From the NCBI GenBank assembly GCA_947685225.1, contig CANTUV010000037.1, positions 31,887,001 to 31,951,000 of the forward strand: 64,000 nucleotides of DNA, given 5' to 3'. The notes below the pieces were generated by a model. That model saw only the letters and a program-made list of their open reading frames with translations, did no database searches and was not told the DNA's origin. Positions 1 through 11,037 of this stretch are shown one piece after another. Each line of letters opens with the position of its first letter. Positions within the stretch are counted from its first letter, which is position 1. This stretch comes from Garcia nutans (taxonomy: Eukaryota; Streptophyta; Magnoliopsida; Malpighiales; Euphorbiaceae). Made by a program: the position numbers and the translations under genes.

Positions 1-1936
1 AGGCTCCTGTCCTTACCCTGCCTGTGGAAGGTAAATCATATGTGATATACAGTGATGCTTCACATAGTGGTTTAGATTGTGTTCTGATGCAGGAGGGTAG
101 AGTCATTGCTTATGCCTCTTATCAGTTGAAGCTGCATGAGCTGAATTACCCGACGCATGATTTGGAGTTAGCATCTATAGTTTTTACCTTGAAGATTTGG
201 CAACATTACTTGTATGGGGAGAAGTATTTCATTTATACGGATCACAAGAGTTTGAAATACCTACGTGTTCAGAGAGAGTTGAATCTTCGGCAGAGACGAT
301 GGTTAGAATTGATTAAAGACTATGATTGTTTAATTGATTATCATCCTGGTAAGGCAAATATTGTTGCTGATGCCTTGAGTCAGAAGTCTTTAGTAGGTTT
401 GACTGCTTATTTGCTCTTGTTGCTTGTTGAGTTGAGAGCGTTGCATGCCAGATTTGAGTCTTGTGATGATGGTGCATTAATGACTCAATTGCAATTGAGG
501 CCAATGTTATTGGATCAATAAGGGAGGCTCAATTGGCAGATGAGAGAATCCAAAAAACTGTATTGGATTGCCAAAAGGGGGAGAGTTGAGATTTTCATGT
601 GAGAAGTGATGGCAGTTTGTGGTACAGAAATATGTTGTGTATTCCTAATGATGCAAGATTGAAAAAGGTAATTTTGAAGGAAACACATTAGTCAACTTAT
701 GCTATGCACCCTGAGAGTTCTAAGATGTATCAGGATTTGAAACAATATTATTGGTGGTAAGGTATGAAGAGGGGCATAGCAGAGTTTGTATCCAGATGTC
801 TCACTTATCAGAGAGTGAAGGCTGAACACCAAGTTTCTTCGAGATTACTTCAGCCATTAACAGTGCCAGAGTGGAAATGGAAGCGAGTGACGATGGATTT
901 TGTGACTGGATTGCCTTTTACTCATAAGAAGCATGATGCAATCTGGGTGATTGTTGATCGAATGATAAAGACAGCTCATTTTCTTCCATTTTGAATGGAT
1001 TATTCTCTTGAGAGGTTGGCTAAGCTGTATATCAGTGAGATAGTGAGGTTGCATGGAGTCCTAATTTCTTTGGTATCTGATCGAGATCCCCGGTTTACTT
1101 TGAGATTTTGGAAGAGTTTGCAGGATGCTCTGGGTTCTCAGTTACATTTTAGCACTGCTTTCCATCTTCAGACATATGGGCAGTTAGAGAGAATGATACA
1201 GATTTTAGAGGACATGTTGAGGAGCTGTATCATCAATTTTTCTAGGAGCTAGGATAGACTTTTGCCATTGATTGAGTTTGCTTATAACAACAGTCATCAA
1301 TTCAGTATTAAAATGGCACCTTATGAGGCATTGTATGGTAGAAGATGCAGGACACCTCTATGTTGGGATGAGGTTGGAGAAGGTAAGTTGATTGGTCCTG
1401 ATCTGATTAGGGAAACAAAAGAGAAAGTAAAGGTGATTAGGAATTATCTGAAAGTAGCCTCAGACTGACAGAAATCATATTCAGATTTGAAAAGAAAAGA
1501 CATAGAGTTCAGTGTAGGAGATAAAGTATTTTTGAAAGTGTCTCCTTGGAAGAAAATTTTGAGGTTTGGCCGCAAGGGAAAGTTGAGTCCTCGTTTCATA
1601 GGACCTTATGAGGTATTAGAGAGAGTTGGACCAGTGGCCTATAGATTAGCTTTACTGCCTGAATTGGATCGAATTCACAATGTCTTCCATATTTCTATGC
1701 TTCGGAGGTACAGGTCAGACCCATCTTATATTTTGTCAATGGAGTCTATTGAGATGAGTCCAGATATGACTTATAAGGAAGAACCAGTGGCTATTTTGGC
1801 ACGTGAAGTGAAGGAGTTGAGAAATAAGAAAGTGTCACTTGTAAAAGTTCTTTGGAAGAATCATGCCATGAAAGAGGCAACATGGGAGAGTGAGCTGATG
1901 ATGCGGGATTAGTATCCCCAGTTGTTCCAGACCTAG
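1..1936 (+). pseudogene. gypsy pol remnant: RNase H, integrase, chromodomain-like tail
   Basis: The translation matches the pol of the copies at 5033-7630 and 27934-31332 along its whole length. RNase H motifs YSDASH and YTDHKSLKYL fall at about 50-270. The integrase zinc-finger region is at about 660-830, the catalytic core (MDFVTGLP, SDRDPRF, then the glutamate in QLERM) at about 890-1200, and the tail (VAILAREVKELRNKK, LWKNHAMKEATWE) at about 1790-1900. It is dead. A 1-nt loss near 517 shifts the frame, and stops follow at about 585, 690, 757, 992, 1250, 1466 and 1910. Several replace an Arg, Gln or Trp codon of the relatives by a C-to-T or G-to-A change. The terminal stop of the family is at 1934-1936. 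Confidence 0.9.
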
Positions 1937-1981
1937 GAGCAGGTAATTTCAAGGACGAAATTTATTTGTAGAGGGGAGAAT

Positions 1982-2513
1982 TGTAATATCCCAAAAATTT
2001 TGAAAATATTAACTCTTGAAAATTAATTAAAAGATAAAAAAGTGTATATATTTGATTAAGTGAAAAGAAAGAAAAAAGGGAAGTGTGCATATGTTGTATA
2101 TATGTAGATGTACATGTTATATACAAGTCAATATCTTAATAAGGTCAAATGTTATTTAATTATTTAAAATAGATATTAATTATAGATAGTGGAAGAGGAT
2201 ATTTGAGATTTATTATATTATAATAATATATTGCTTGGTGGAGATTAAAAGAGGGAAATTGTGTGGTTTTAAAGAGAATTATGAGATAAGTGGAGTTGTT
2301 GACCATTAGTATCTTCATCTTCTTCTTCCTCCTTGGTAGCCGACCATCATCATCAAAAGGGAAAGAGATTTTGCTTCTTGCTAACTCAAGTAATTGAAGG
2401 ATTTCAAGTGTTCAAGTTGGGATTTTAAGGATTTCCTCCATATTTGGTAAGTCTCCAACTTGTTTCTTTGATTTCCTTTGGAAGTTTGTATGAGTTTATT
2501 GGATATTTGGTGT
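1982..2513 (+). repeat. 3' LTR, first 532 bp (gypsy element of 1-8922)
   Basis: It begins TGTAATATCCC directly after the purine-rich GAGGGGAGAAT. It aligns with the first ~530 bp of the LTRs at 23783 and 31379, including a shared GGTAAGT site near 2447. It is cut at 2513, where TGTAACACCCCC of the minus-strand element starts. The bases GGTGT at 2509-2513 would be the left target-site copy; the right copy was lost. Confidence 0.85.
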
Positions 2514-4986
2514 TGTAACACCCCCACATCCAATGCACACACACTACAATCACAACAATGTAGCATAAGTGCACCAAACATAGGGATGCTACGGTTTTCT
2601 TCAACATTCAAAACATTTTAAACTTGATACAATACCCTAATCATTATACATTATAGAAATTAAGTCATTGACTTAAGATATAAACATGTTAAATATACGT
2701 ATATACATTTAAATATTACACAGCGGAAGTTATAATTTAGGTACATATTTACATTATAAACATTACTTTACAAAATATAAAAGAAGTATACATGATTGGC
2801 AAGTCTGCTCTGATCTTTAAGTCCTCAAAAAATCAACTCTTCACTGTCTACTCTCACTCGGTCTTGATGAACTCTCGGGTTCAACTCTACCAACTCTATT
2901 ACCTGCGCGATCAAACACTATCGCGCTAAGCCAACGGCTTAGTAAGATAAAACATGCTAATGTTTTGCTTTGATGCAATGCAATGCCAATTCTCAATCCA
3001 TATTATACATGTAACATCATATATGCAAAACTAACAACATGCCTTTACATTTCATAACTCAACATAAATAGACATATCATATTTCAACATCTTATCATAT
3101 ACCTCATTAGTATTCATTTAATCATTCATAATCAACATTAAGCAAAGACAAGCATGGGCCCAAGACACACTAATATGCCATTCAATTTTCAGAGTTAATG
3201 TTTTGGTTCTATCATCACATTTATCAATATCATAAACCCAACTAGGCTTCAAGGATTAAGTTCAACCAAGCTTCAAGGGGAGCAAAGCATGCTAAGCTTC
3301 AACCTAACTTGGCTTCAAGAACCAACCCAACCTAGCTTCAAGGGTGGTAACATCTCAATTAGGCTTCAAGGATTCAATCCAACCTAACTTTAAGAGATTG
3401 TTACACTTATTAGGCATGCCACCAACAACCAACTCTGAAAATGGAATAACACATTAGCCACACAATTCATTTATTATTCAATTATCATTTCCATTCTCAA
3501 TTCTCAACAACATTTAGGCAAACATGCCTTATTTCTTTCAATTGCATCACATCATAGCCAACCACAATGGCATTGTCTCATATCATGTCTTATTTGAATT
3601 ATCATTGCATCTTTGATATACATTTCAATATTCATTACTCATGAAACACATTACCATTTACAACACATAACATAACATTATTCAATCTCAACAATGCAAT
3701 TAGGGTAAAGAACAATTGATATGATTCATAGCTTTAGAACCTTACACATGTAATTGATTATATCATTCATTGATTCAAGTGTATTTAAAATGTTTAGGGT
3801 TAGGTTTAGGGACCAACCTACCCTTTGAGAACCAAAGCAATGCAAAAAGAACAAGGAAGTAAAACCTTAACCTACACAATTGAGGGACACGGGCAGCCAC
3901 TTGAGGGACACGGCCAAGCTTGTGGCCGTGTCACTCAAACCAATTGGACAGTAAGCAACACGGGCAAGGGACACGGCCAAGCTTATGGCCGTGTCTCTTA
4001 AACCAAAACTCACAGTAGCTAACACGGCTTGGGAACACGGCCGTGTCTCTCAAAACTAATTCAACACACGCAAAAGTTTCATGACTTGGCCGTGTCTCCC
4101 AAAACACAAACCCTAATATGCAAAATTTTCCTCCAATTGCACTCAAACTCATCAAACACCATATAACATGTTTCAAATGAATGAAATCAATGTTCTAAAC
4201 ACAAATTCTACATGTTTATCACAATATTCCTTATTAAAAACACATCAACCAAAATATTTAAACATATACCATCTCAAACCCTAAAACCAACTTTACACTT
4301 GAACTTCCACTATCAAAATCCATTTAAACTTACAACCTTCACAACCAAACCAACCTCAAATCAATCTTTTAACTAACAATCAACTTTAACATTTGTAAAT
4401 ACATATCAAACACACCAAATCATCAACTCAACAATTCACAATACACCTTAGCCACAACTTCCAAATTAATAAAAGAAAACAAGAAATTACTTACCTTATA
4501 TGAAGAAATTCCACAAATCTTTCACCAAATCTCTCAATTCCTTCATCAATTTGAGTATAGCATCAAGAACACTTCTCTTTCCCTTTGTCTTCTTCAATGG
4601 CCGGCACAAACATGAGAAGAAAAGAAAATTCAACAAAGTCAAATGACTTTTCTTCTTTAAATCTCCACCAAGAGATTTTATCCAAGCAATTACCAAAATG
4701 CCCTCAATCATATAACTAACTTTTTTTGTCTTATATAAGCCCATATATGCAATTACACACTCAACAATAAAATATCTTCTTCCACTAACCAACACCTTGA
4801 CTCTTCTTTGACCCATTTATATGTTATATATATCAACATATACACAACATATACCATTCTCTCTAAACCCTAAATCCTTCCCAAAACACATATACTTTTC
4901 TTTTCTCAATTCTTTATCTTGCAATTTAAAACAACCACAATAACAACAACATACAAAACTTCTAGGGCATAAATGAGGATATTACA
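2514..4986 (-). repeat. 3' LTR of the minus-strand gypsy element (2473 bp)
   Basis: On the minus strand it starts TGTAATATCCTC (4986) and ends ...GGGGGTGTTACA (2514), the same termini as the LTRs at 23783 and 31379. The purine-rich GAGGGGGAGAAT precedes it at 4987-4998 (minus strand). Inside are the family's conserved palindromic block around 2905-2945 (CTAAGCC...GGCTTAG with GCGCG), short repeats of a TAGCTTCAAGG-type motif at 3240-3400 and a hairpin array at 3885-4105. A TATATAAG box on the minus strand lies near 4732-4739. Confidence 0.85.
3885..4105. repeat. ACACGGCC/GGCCGTGT palindrome array in LTR
   Basis: Repeated ACACGGCC and GGCCGTGT motifs alternate, e.g. GACACGGCCAAGCTT followed by GTGGCCGTGTC at about 3908-3934 and again at about 3968-3996. 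Each pair can form a GC-rich hairpin in otherwise AT-rich DNA. Related arrays occur in the LTRs at 7631-7920, 24690-24970, 32285-32570 and 34155-34510. Confidence 0.75.
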
Positions 4987-5032
4987 ATTCTCCCCCTCTA
5001 AAAAGAAATTTCGTCCTCGAAATTACCTGATA

Positions 5033-7630
5033 TCAAGGCCGAAACAGCTGAGGATATTGCTCTCGCATGGTTTGCTCATTCTCCCAAGTTGCTTCTTCTT
5101 TTGCATGATTCTTCCAAAGAATTTTCACTAATGGCACTCTCTTGTTCCTCAATTCTTTCACTTCCCGTGCCAAGATAGCAACTGGTTCCTCTTCAAATGT
5201 CAAGTCTGGGCTCACTTCAATAGATTCAAATGGCAACACATGAGATGGATCCGACCTGTACCTTCTCAACATAGAAACATGAAACACATTATGAATACGA
5301 TCCAACTCAGGTGGCAAAGCAAGCCGATAAGCCACTGGCCCAACTCTTTCCAATACTTCATATGGTCCAATGAAACGAGGACTCAATTTTCCTTTCCGAC
5401 CGAACCTCAAAATCTTCTTCCAAGGAGATACTTTCAAAAATACCTTATCCCCAACATCAAACTGAATATCTCTCCTTTTCAGATCCGCATAAGACTTCTG
5501 TCGGTCCGAAGCTGCTTTCAATCTGCCTCGAATCAACTTCACTTTCTCTTCAGTTTCTTGAATCAAATCAGGCCCAATCAACTTGCTATCACCAAGTTCA
5601 CTCCAACAAAGAGGTGTTCTGCACCGTCTGCCATACAATGCCTCGAATGGGGCCATTCCGATGCTGGATTGGTGACTGTTGTTGTAAGCAAACTCCACAA
5701 GAGGTAAGAATCTATCCCAACTTCCAGAGAAATCGATGACACAGCTTCTCAACATATCCTCAACAATCTGTATCACCCTCTCAGACTGTCCATCCGTCTG
5801 TGGATGAAAAGCAGTACTGAAGTGTAGTCGAGAACCCAAAGCTCTGTGCAAACTCTTCCAAAATCTTGAAGTAAACCTGGAATCTCGATCAGACACCAAA
5901 GAAGTTGGAACACCATGCAATTTCACAATCTCTTGGATGTACAGCTCAGCCAACCTCTCCAAAGAATAATCCATCCGAACTGGGAGGAAATGAGCTGTCT
6001 TAGTCAATCTATCCACAATCACCCATAAGGCATCATGTTTCTTTTGTGTCAATGGCAAACCAGACACAAAGTCCATGGTCACTCTATCCCACTTCCATTC
6101 TGGCACTGACAACGGTTGAAGCAACCCAGTTGGAACTTGATGCTCTGCTTTAACCTTCTGACAAGTGAGACATTTCGATACAAACTCAGCAACGTCTCTC
6201 TTCAACCCAATCCACCAGTAATGCTGTCTCAAATCATGATACATCTTGGTGTTGCCCGGATGCATAGAAAACATCGACTGATGTGCCTCTTCCAAAATGA
6301 CCCTCTTCAAATCAGCATTATCGGGTACACACAATCTGTTCTTGAACCATAGGCTCCCATCATTCCTCACAACAAAATCTCTACTCTCTCTACTCTGACA
6401 ATCTGCAATAATCTTCTGAATCTTCTTATCAGTCAACTGAGCCTCTTTGATCTGATCCAACAAAACCGGCTTCAATTGCAATTGTGCCAATAATGCACCA
6501 TCATCACAAAGTACAAAACTGGCACGCAAAGCTCTCAACTCAACAAGCAACGAGAGCGAGTAAACTGTTAAACCAGCTAAAGACTTTCGACTTAAGGCAT
6601 CAGCAACTACATTTGCTTTACCTGGATGATAATCAATCAAGCAGTCGTAGTCTTTAATCAATTCCAACCATCTCCTCTGCCGAAGGTTGAGCTCTTTCTG
6701 AACACCCAAATACTTCAAACTTTTGTGATCAGTGTAAATGAAACATTTCTCCCCAAACAGATAATGGCGCCAAATCTTTAATGCAAACACAATGGCTGCC
6801 AATTCCAAATCATGGGTGGGGTAGTTAAGCTCATGCGGTTTCAACTGACGAGATGCATAAGCTATAACTTTCCCTTCCTGCATCAGCACACATCCCAAAC
6901 CACTATGTGACGCATCACTGTAGATCACATATGGTTTGCCTTCTACAGGTAAAGTAAGAACAGGCGCTTGAGTCAACATATCTCTCAACTGCTCAAAGCT
7001 AGCCTGACACTGATCCGTCCACACAAATCTCACTCCCTTACGAAGCAATCTGGTGAGTGGAGTAGCTATCAAAGAAAACCCTTTCACAAACCGCCGGTAA
7101 TAGCCTGCCAAACCCAGAAAACTTCTAACCTCTGTCACTGACTTGGGTGGATTCCAATTCAAAATTGCTTCAACTTTACTCGGATCAACTCTGATGCCTT
7201 CTGCTGAAACAATATGTCCAAGAAAAGCTACTTTATCCAACCAGAACTCACACTTCGACAATTTGGCAAATAACTGCTTTTCTCTCAAAATCTGCAACAC
7301 AATCCGCAGATGCATATCATGTTCCTCTTCATTCCTCGAATACACCAGGATATCATCGATGAAGACCACTACAAACTGATCCAAATAGGGCCTAAACACC
7401 CTATTCATCAAATCCATGAAAGCTGCAGGTGCATTCGTCAGACCAAAAGGCATAACTAAAAATTCATAATGCCCATACCTGGTCCGAAATGCGGTCTTCG
7501 GAACATCTTCAGCTTTGACTCTCAGCTGATGGTACCCAGATCTCAGATCAATTTTAGAAAACACAGCTGCATCCTTCAATTGATCAAAGAGATCATCGAT
7601 TCTACGCAAAGGATATTTATTCTTAATTGT
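5033..7630 (-). pseudogene. 5'-truncated gypsy pol: RT, RNase H, integrase, chromodomain-like tail
   Basis: An 858-codon open frame (first Met at 7609) lacks gag, protease and the start of RT, but has no internal stop. In order: RT from LRSGYHQLRVKAED to the catalytic FIDD of VVFIDDILVYS; RNase H (YSDASHSGLGCV, HDLELAA, YTDHKSLKYLG); integrase zinc finger (HQSMFSMHPG...CLTCQKVKAEH); integrase core with MDFVSGLP, SDRDSRF and DGQSERV supplying D, D and E; and a C-terminal tail (VAILAREVKELRNKR...ATWENEQ) like that of Tekay chromoviruses. All visible catalytic residues are kept. It is classed as a pseudogene because the reading frame is cut at ~7630. It shows which stops in the other two copies replaced Arg codons. 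Confidence 0.9.
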
Positions 7631-8922
7631 ATTTATACATGCAGTGACACGCCCATGTCACTGAGCATGTCATAGCTACTGTGTTGTAGTAGTATTTACA
7701 CGTACAGTGACACGCCCATGTCACTGAGCATGTCATAGCTACTGTGTTGTAGTAGTATTTACACGTACAGTGACACGCCCATGTCACTGAGCATGTCATA
7801 GCTACTGTGATGTTATAGAATTGACATGTGCAGTGACACGCCCATGTCTCTAAGCGTGTCAAAGCTTCTGTGTTATGGGTTTAGGGCACGGTCATGGACA
7901 CACCCATGTTGTTGAGCGTATCATGTGTAGAGTTTGCCCTAGATAGTTCTTTTCCTTATTTCTTTTTGTGGATCACTAAGTGATTATTTATAATCACATT
8001 TGGTTTAGGCTTGGAAGAGACTTGAGATACCCAATCCAAGTGTCGAGGGATATTTTGGAAGAGGATTGAGATACCCTATGAATTACCTACGACGTTGGAC
8101 GTCATTGTGAAAATATTTTTAAGGTGAAATGACCGGGTTGTAAGCCTTATAAACAAATCCTTGAAGCTAAGCTGGGTGAAATGACCGGGTCGTAAACTCA
8201 GACCCAGTTGGATTAATCTATGGATATATATTGCCTAAGGGGCTAGACACAAGGTGTCATTATAGACCAAAGCAGTAACTCTGGAATTTGAATGGCATAT
8301 TAGATCCTTTTTGGGCCCATACTTGTCTTTGCTTTTATGTGAATTATGAATTGTGGAATAATTGAGCAATTTATCAAGGTATAATGATATAATGTTGTGA
8401 GATATGATCTTCTTATGTATAGTGCATTTGCATTGAATTTGAATTACATTATTATCAAAGTTTGTACCACTAAGCTTTTGGCTTAGCGCGATTGTAGTTT
8501 AATCGCGCAGGTGAAAGGGTAGATCCGGTTGAGCCGGAGAGTTTATCTAGACCGAGTCGAGTCTAGGCTTAAGTTCTTGTGAGCGGCGTTATTTTGGACA
8601 TCAAGATCAGAGACTAACTTTCAGCATGTATATATTTTGTATTTTTGTACATATTGATTTTGATGTATATAAATAAGTATATTCTGCAAACTATCGAAAA
8701 TATTTTGGGCCAATCTTTGGTAATGAAGTATACATGTGTTTTAGCAAATAATATTTCATCTATTATTTATATGATATGAGTTGAATGTTTTAAGATTATA
8801 CAGATTTTATAAATGATGATTTGATTATTTTAAAATGGTTGTGATATTCTTGTATCCTTTATACGTATATTACATATGTTGGGTATATGTAGTATACGTA
8901 TATTGGGTATAAAAGAGTTACA
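7628..8922 (+). repeat. 3' LTR, distal part (gypsy element of 1-8922)
   Basis: It resumes the LTR broken at 2513. Blocks match the LTR at 23783-26508 in order: the GTGACACGCCC repeat block, GGTGAAATGACCGGGT..GTAAGCC (about 8122-8195), the CAAAGCAGTAACTCTG block (about 8267) and GTACCACTAAGC...TTAGCGCGATTG (about 8463). The end is TATACGTATATTGGGTATAAAAGAGTTACA. Several hundred bp between LTR positions ~530 and ~950 are absent. Confidence 0.8.
7631..7920 (+). repeat. ~62-bp tandem repeats with ACACGCCC...GCATGTCA palindromes
   Basis: About four copies of a unit containing CAGTGACACGCCCATGTCAC, TGAGCATGTCATAGCTACTGTG and TAGTAGTATTTACACGTA. The first three are nearly identical and the last is diverged. 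This is the same block as the less regular one in the LTR at 24690-24970, so it was locally amplified in this copy. Confidence 0.8.
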
Positions 8923-9434
8923 TTAGGCCCAATAGTTAAACGTATAAGTGAATGTTATATGTGTATGAGTATGTGATGTGATGGTAATATATGTATAAGT
9001 TGTTTACATGTACTACCAAACTTTCAAGCTTACATAATTATATGAATCACACAGGTGAGTAGGTTGCTGATCAGGGAGTTGGATTTTTGGGGCCACAAGA
9101 AGATTGAGTGTACTTTGAGACCAGCTAAAAGGTGGTATAAGCATGTACAATTTTGTTATTTTGTATTTCGATCATATGTATATATATAAATGGAATTTGG
9201 AAAGGATAGAGTGTATTTGAATATATATAATCAAGTGAGTAGTATAATAATCCAATATTTTGGAAACGTTGTTTTATACTAATGAAGCTTGGATAATGTG
9301 AGATTTTCTAATATTAAATATATAATTGATGTAAAGCTAAAGAAAGAGTTTAAATGACACTACAACGTGGCATCCTTATATTTTATATATATATTATATG
9401 TATACATAATATATGTACAGTATGTATATAAGGT
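8923..9434. other. AT-rich spacer, no gene seen
   Basis: No open frame or RNA gene can be supported. The stretch around 9040-9160 (CACAGGTGAGTAGG..., GGGGCCACAAGAAG) resembles the distal part of plant gypsy LTRs and may be an old LTR remnant. TA-rich simple sequence lies at about 9385-9435. Confidence 0.4.
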
Positions 9435-10455
9435 ATTGGGCTGTTATATTAGTAAATAATAAAATTTAAGACTTAAAATGTTACATTGTTGGGATTTGAT
9501 CCCATAACCTCATTGGGGTGTTATATTCGTAAATAATAAAATTTAAGACTTAAAATGTTACATTGTTGGGATTTAATCCCATGACCTCTTGAACAAAAGA
9601 AATAATTATTTACCATGTGAGCTACCTTTGTCATATGTAATAAAAGTTATACTAATTATATTTTTTTACTATAACTTACTGCAAAATTATAATTATTATA
9701 TTAATTAATCTATGAATAATTTATTAAAAAAATTTAAAATTACCTAATTTCAAATAAAATTTAAAATTATTTTTATTAAAATAATAAATTAATTAAATAG
9801 AACTATTAAAATAAATTTATTAAAAAATTAATAATTATTTTAAATATATAAATTATCAATAAAAATTGGATTATTAGAATATGAAAAAATGTAATTATTT
9901 TTGAAAAATTATCAATATTCAATAAAAATTGGATTATTTTAAAAAAATAAATAAATTATCAACAAAAAAAATTAAAAAATAGATTATTTCTAAATATAAT
10001 CTTCTTTTTTGAAAATAGATTATTTGAAAATAAAAAATCTAAAAAAATAAGTTTGAAATTTAAAAAAATTTAAAAGATTGAACCTTTATATTAATTTTAA
10101 TAAATTTTAATTATTTTAATAAAATAAATTTTAAAATTTTTATTAAAAATTAGATACCTTTAAAAAATAATATTTTTAATGAAATACTCATAAATGTTTT
10201 AATATAATAAATATATTTTATTTAGTTATTAAATGAAATTACTTTATAATTTATAATTTTTCATAAAATTATTGTTAAAAATGTAAATTTACAATTTTAA
10301 CTATAATTTTGCAGTAAGTTACAACTAAAATATAATTAGTGTAATGTTTGTTACACTTGGTGAAGGTAGCTCACATGGTGAGTAAGCATCTCCTTTATTC
10401 AAGAGATTATGAGATCAAATACTAACAATATAATGTTTTAAACCTTAATATTTAA
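9435..10455. repeat. ~1-kb foldback/MITE-like inverted repeat
   Basis: The left arm (about 9512-9715) and right arm (about 10275-10455) are diverged reverse complements. Shared landmarks are CATGTGAGCTACCTT (9613-9627) with AAGGTAGCTCACATG (10363-10377), and ACTTACTGCAAAATTATA with TATAATTTTGCAGTAAGTT. The interior is extremely AT-rich and non-coding. The outer part of the left arm is duplicated in tandem (unit 77 bp, 9435 and 9512). I could not fix exact ends or a target-site duplication. Confidence 0.65.
10361..10432 (+). other. tRNA-like sequence in inverted-repeat arm
   Basis: TAGCTCACATGG (10367-10378) resembles a pol III A box and GAGATCAAATAC (10411-10422) a decayed B box, about 32 bp apart as in a tRNA gene. 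The left arm carries the better-preserved version on the minus strand: A box 9613-9624 and B box GGGATTAAATCC, 9569-9580. There is no complete acceptor stem or CCA context, so this is a tRNA-derived relic (SINE-like) at best, not a tRNA gene. Confidence 0.4.
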
Positions 10456-11037
10456 GGGGTTGATATAGCTAATGATATGGTGTTACGTCAACTTTTAAAA
10501 ATAATGTGGCATGTTATATTATTTATCACGTCAACACTGTTAAATAATTTAGGATGACAGTTGTGAGTGGGGATTTTCGCCCCCACTTCCGGTGAAATAG
10601 TTATTGCGACTTCGGCACTGTTTAGGCTCGGAGCCTTAGAGAACACAGACCTAAGTCCGGAGATTATGGAGTCACCAACCGGACGGGCCGGGAAAAAAGA
10701 AAGGGATGGATGACTCGATTTCTAAGGAATCCCCAACCCCCTAATGGGTTCGAAAAGTTGGGTACGTGTGGGGAAGGTGAGAAATGGCCCAGCACTCCCA
10801 AAATGCCCGGTTCATTGGAACCGGCCTCCTTTACAGGTCTTAATATTATAAAATTCTTAAATATAACAACATTATCCATATTACACACAATAATTAAAAT
10901 AAAGCATTGATATATTGAAAATCAAAATAATGTCCAAGCAAAATAAATAAATGGACACCCATCCGAAGATGGAAACATGCCTTTACATAATCCATGCCTA
11001 AATAGGACACCCAGCGAAAGGTAGAAACATATCCTTT

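Larger units (their letters stand above)
2514..7630 (-). mobile_element. Tekay/Del-like gypsy element, 5'-truncated, minus strand
   Basis: One LTR (2514-4986) and an open pol segment (5033-7630) read on the minus strand. Homology to the intact relative stops inside the RT domain near 7630, at the equivalent of 28741. The sequence there switches directly to plus-strand LTR of the older host element. Gag, protease, N-terminal RT, 5' LTR and primer site are all gone. The junction lies in a short shared TGTATTTA-like stretch, which fits a deletion after insertion. Confidence 0.85.
1..8922 (+). mobile_element. Ty3/gypsy (Tekay/Del-like) element, 3' part, interrupted
   Basis: The 3' portion of a gypsy retrotransposon enters from the left edge: RNase H, integrase and chromodomain-like tail, then a 3' LTR beginning TGTAATATCCC at 1982. 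The LTR is broken at 2513 by a minus-strand relative and resumes near 7628. It ends ...GAGTTACA at 8922 by comparison with the intact relative at 23783-34115. About 420 bp of the LTR between the two parts is missing. The 5' half of the element lies outside the window. Lineage is inferred from long LTRs, the initiator-Met primer site in the relative, and the integrase tail. Confidence 0.85.

Noticed and set aside
3885..4105. Rho-independent terminators or host regulatory hairpins
   Set aside because: The hairpins are in plant LTRs, repeated many times, and have no bacterial context.
10710..10910. Small open frames repeated in both Tat/Ogre-like LTRs (10664-10910 and 22049-22373)
   Set aside because: They lie within LTR sequence, overlap each other on both strands, differ by frame-neutral noise and have no domain. 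They recur only because the LTR is duplicated.
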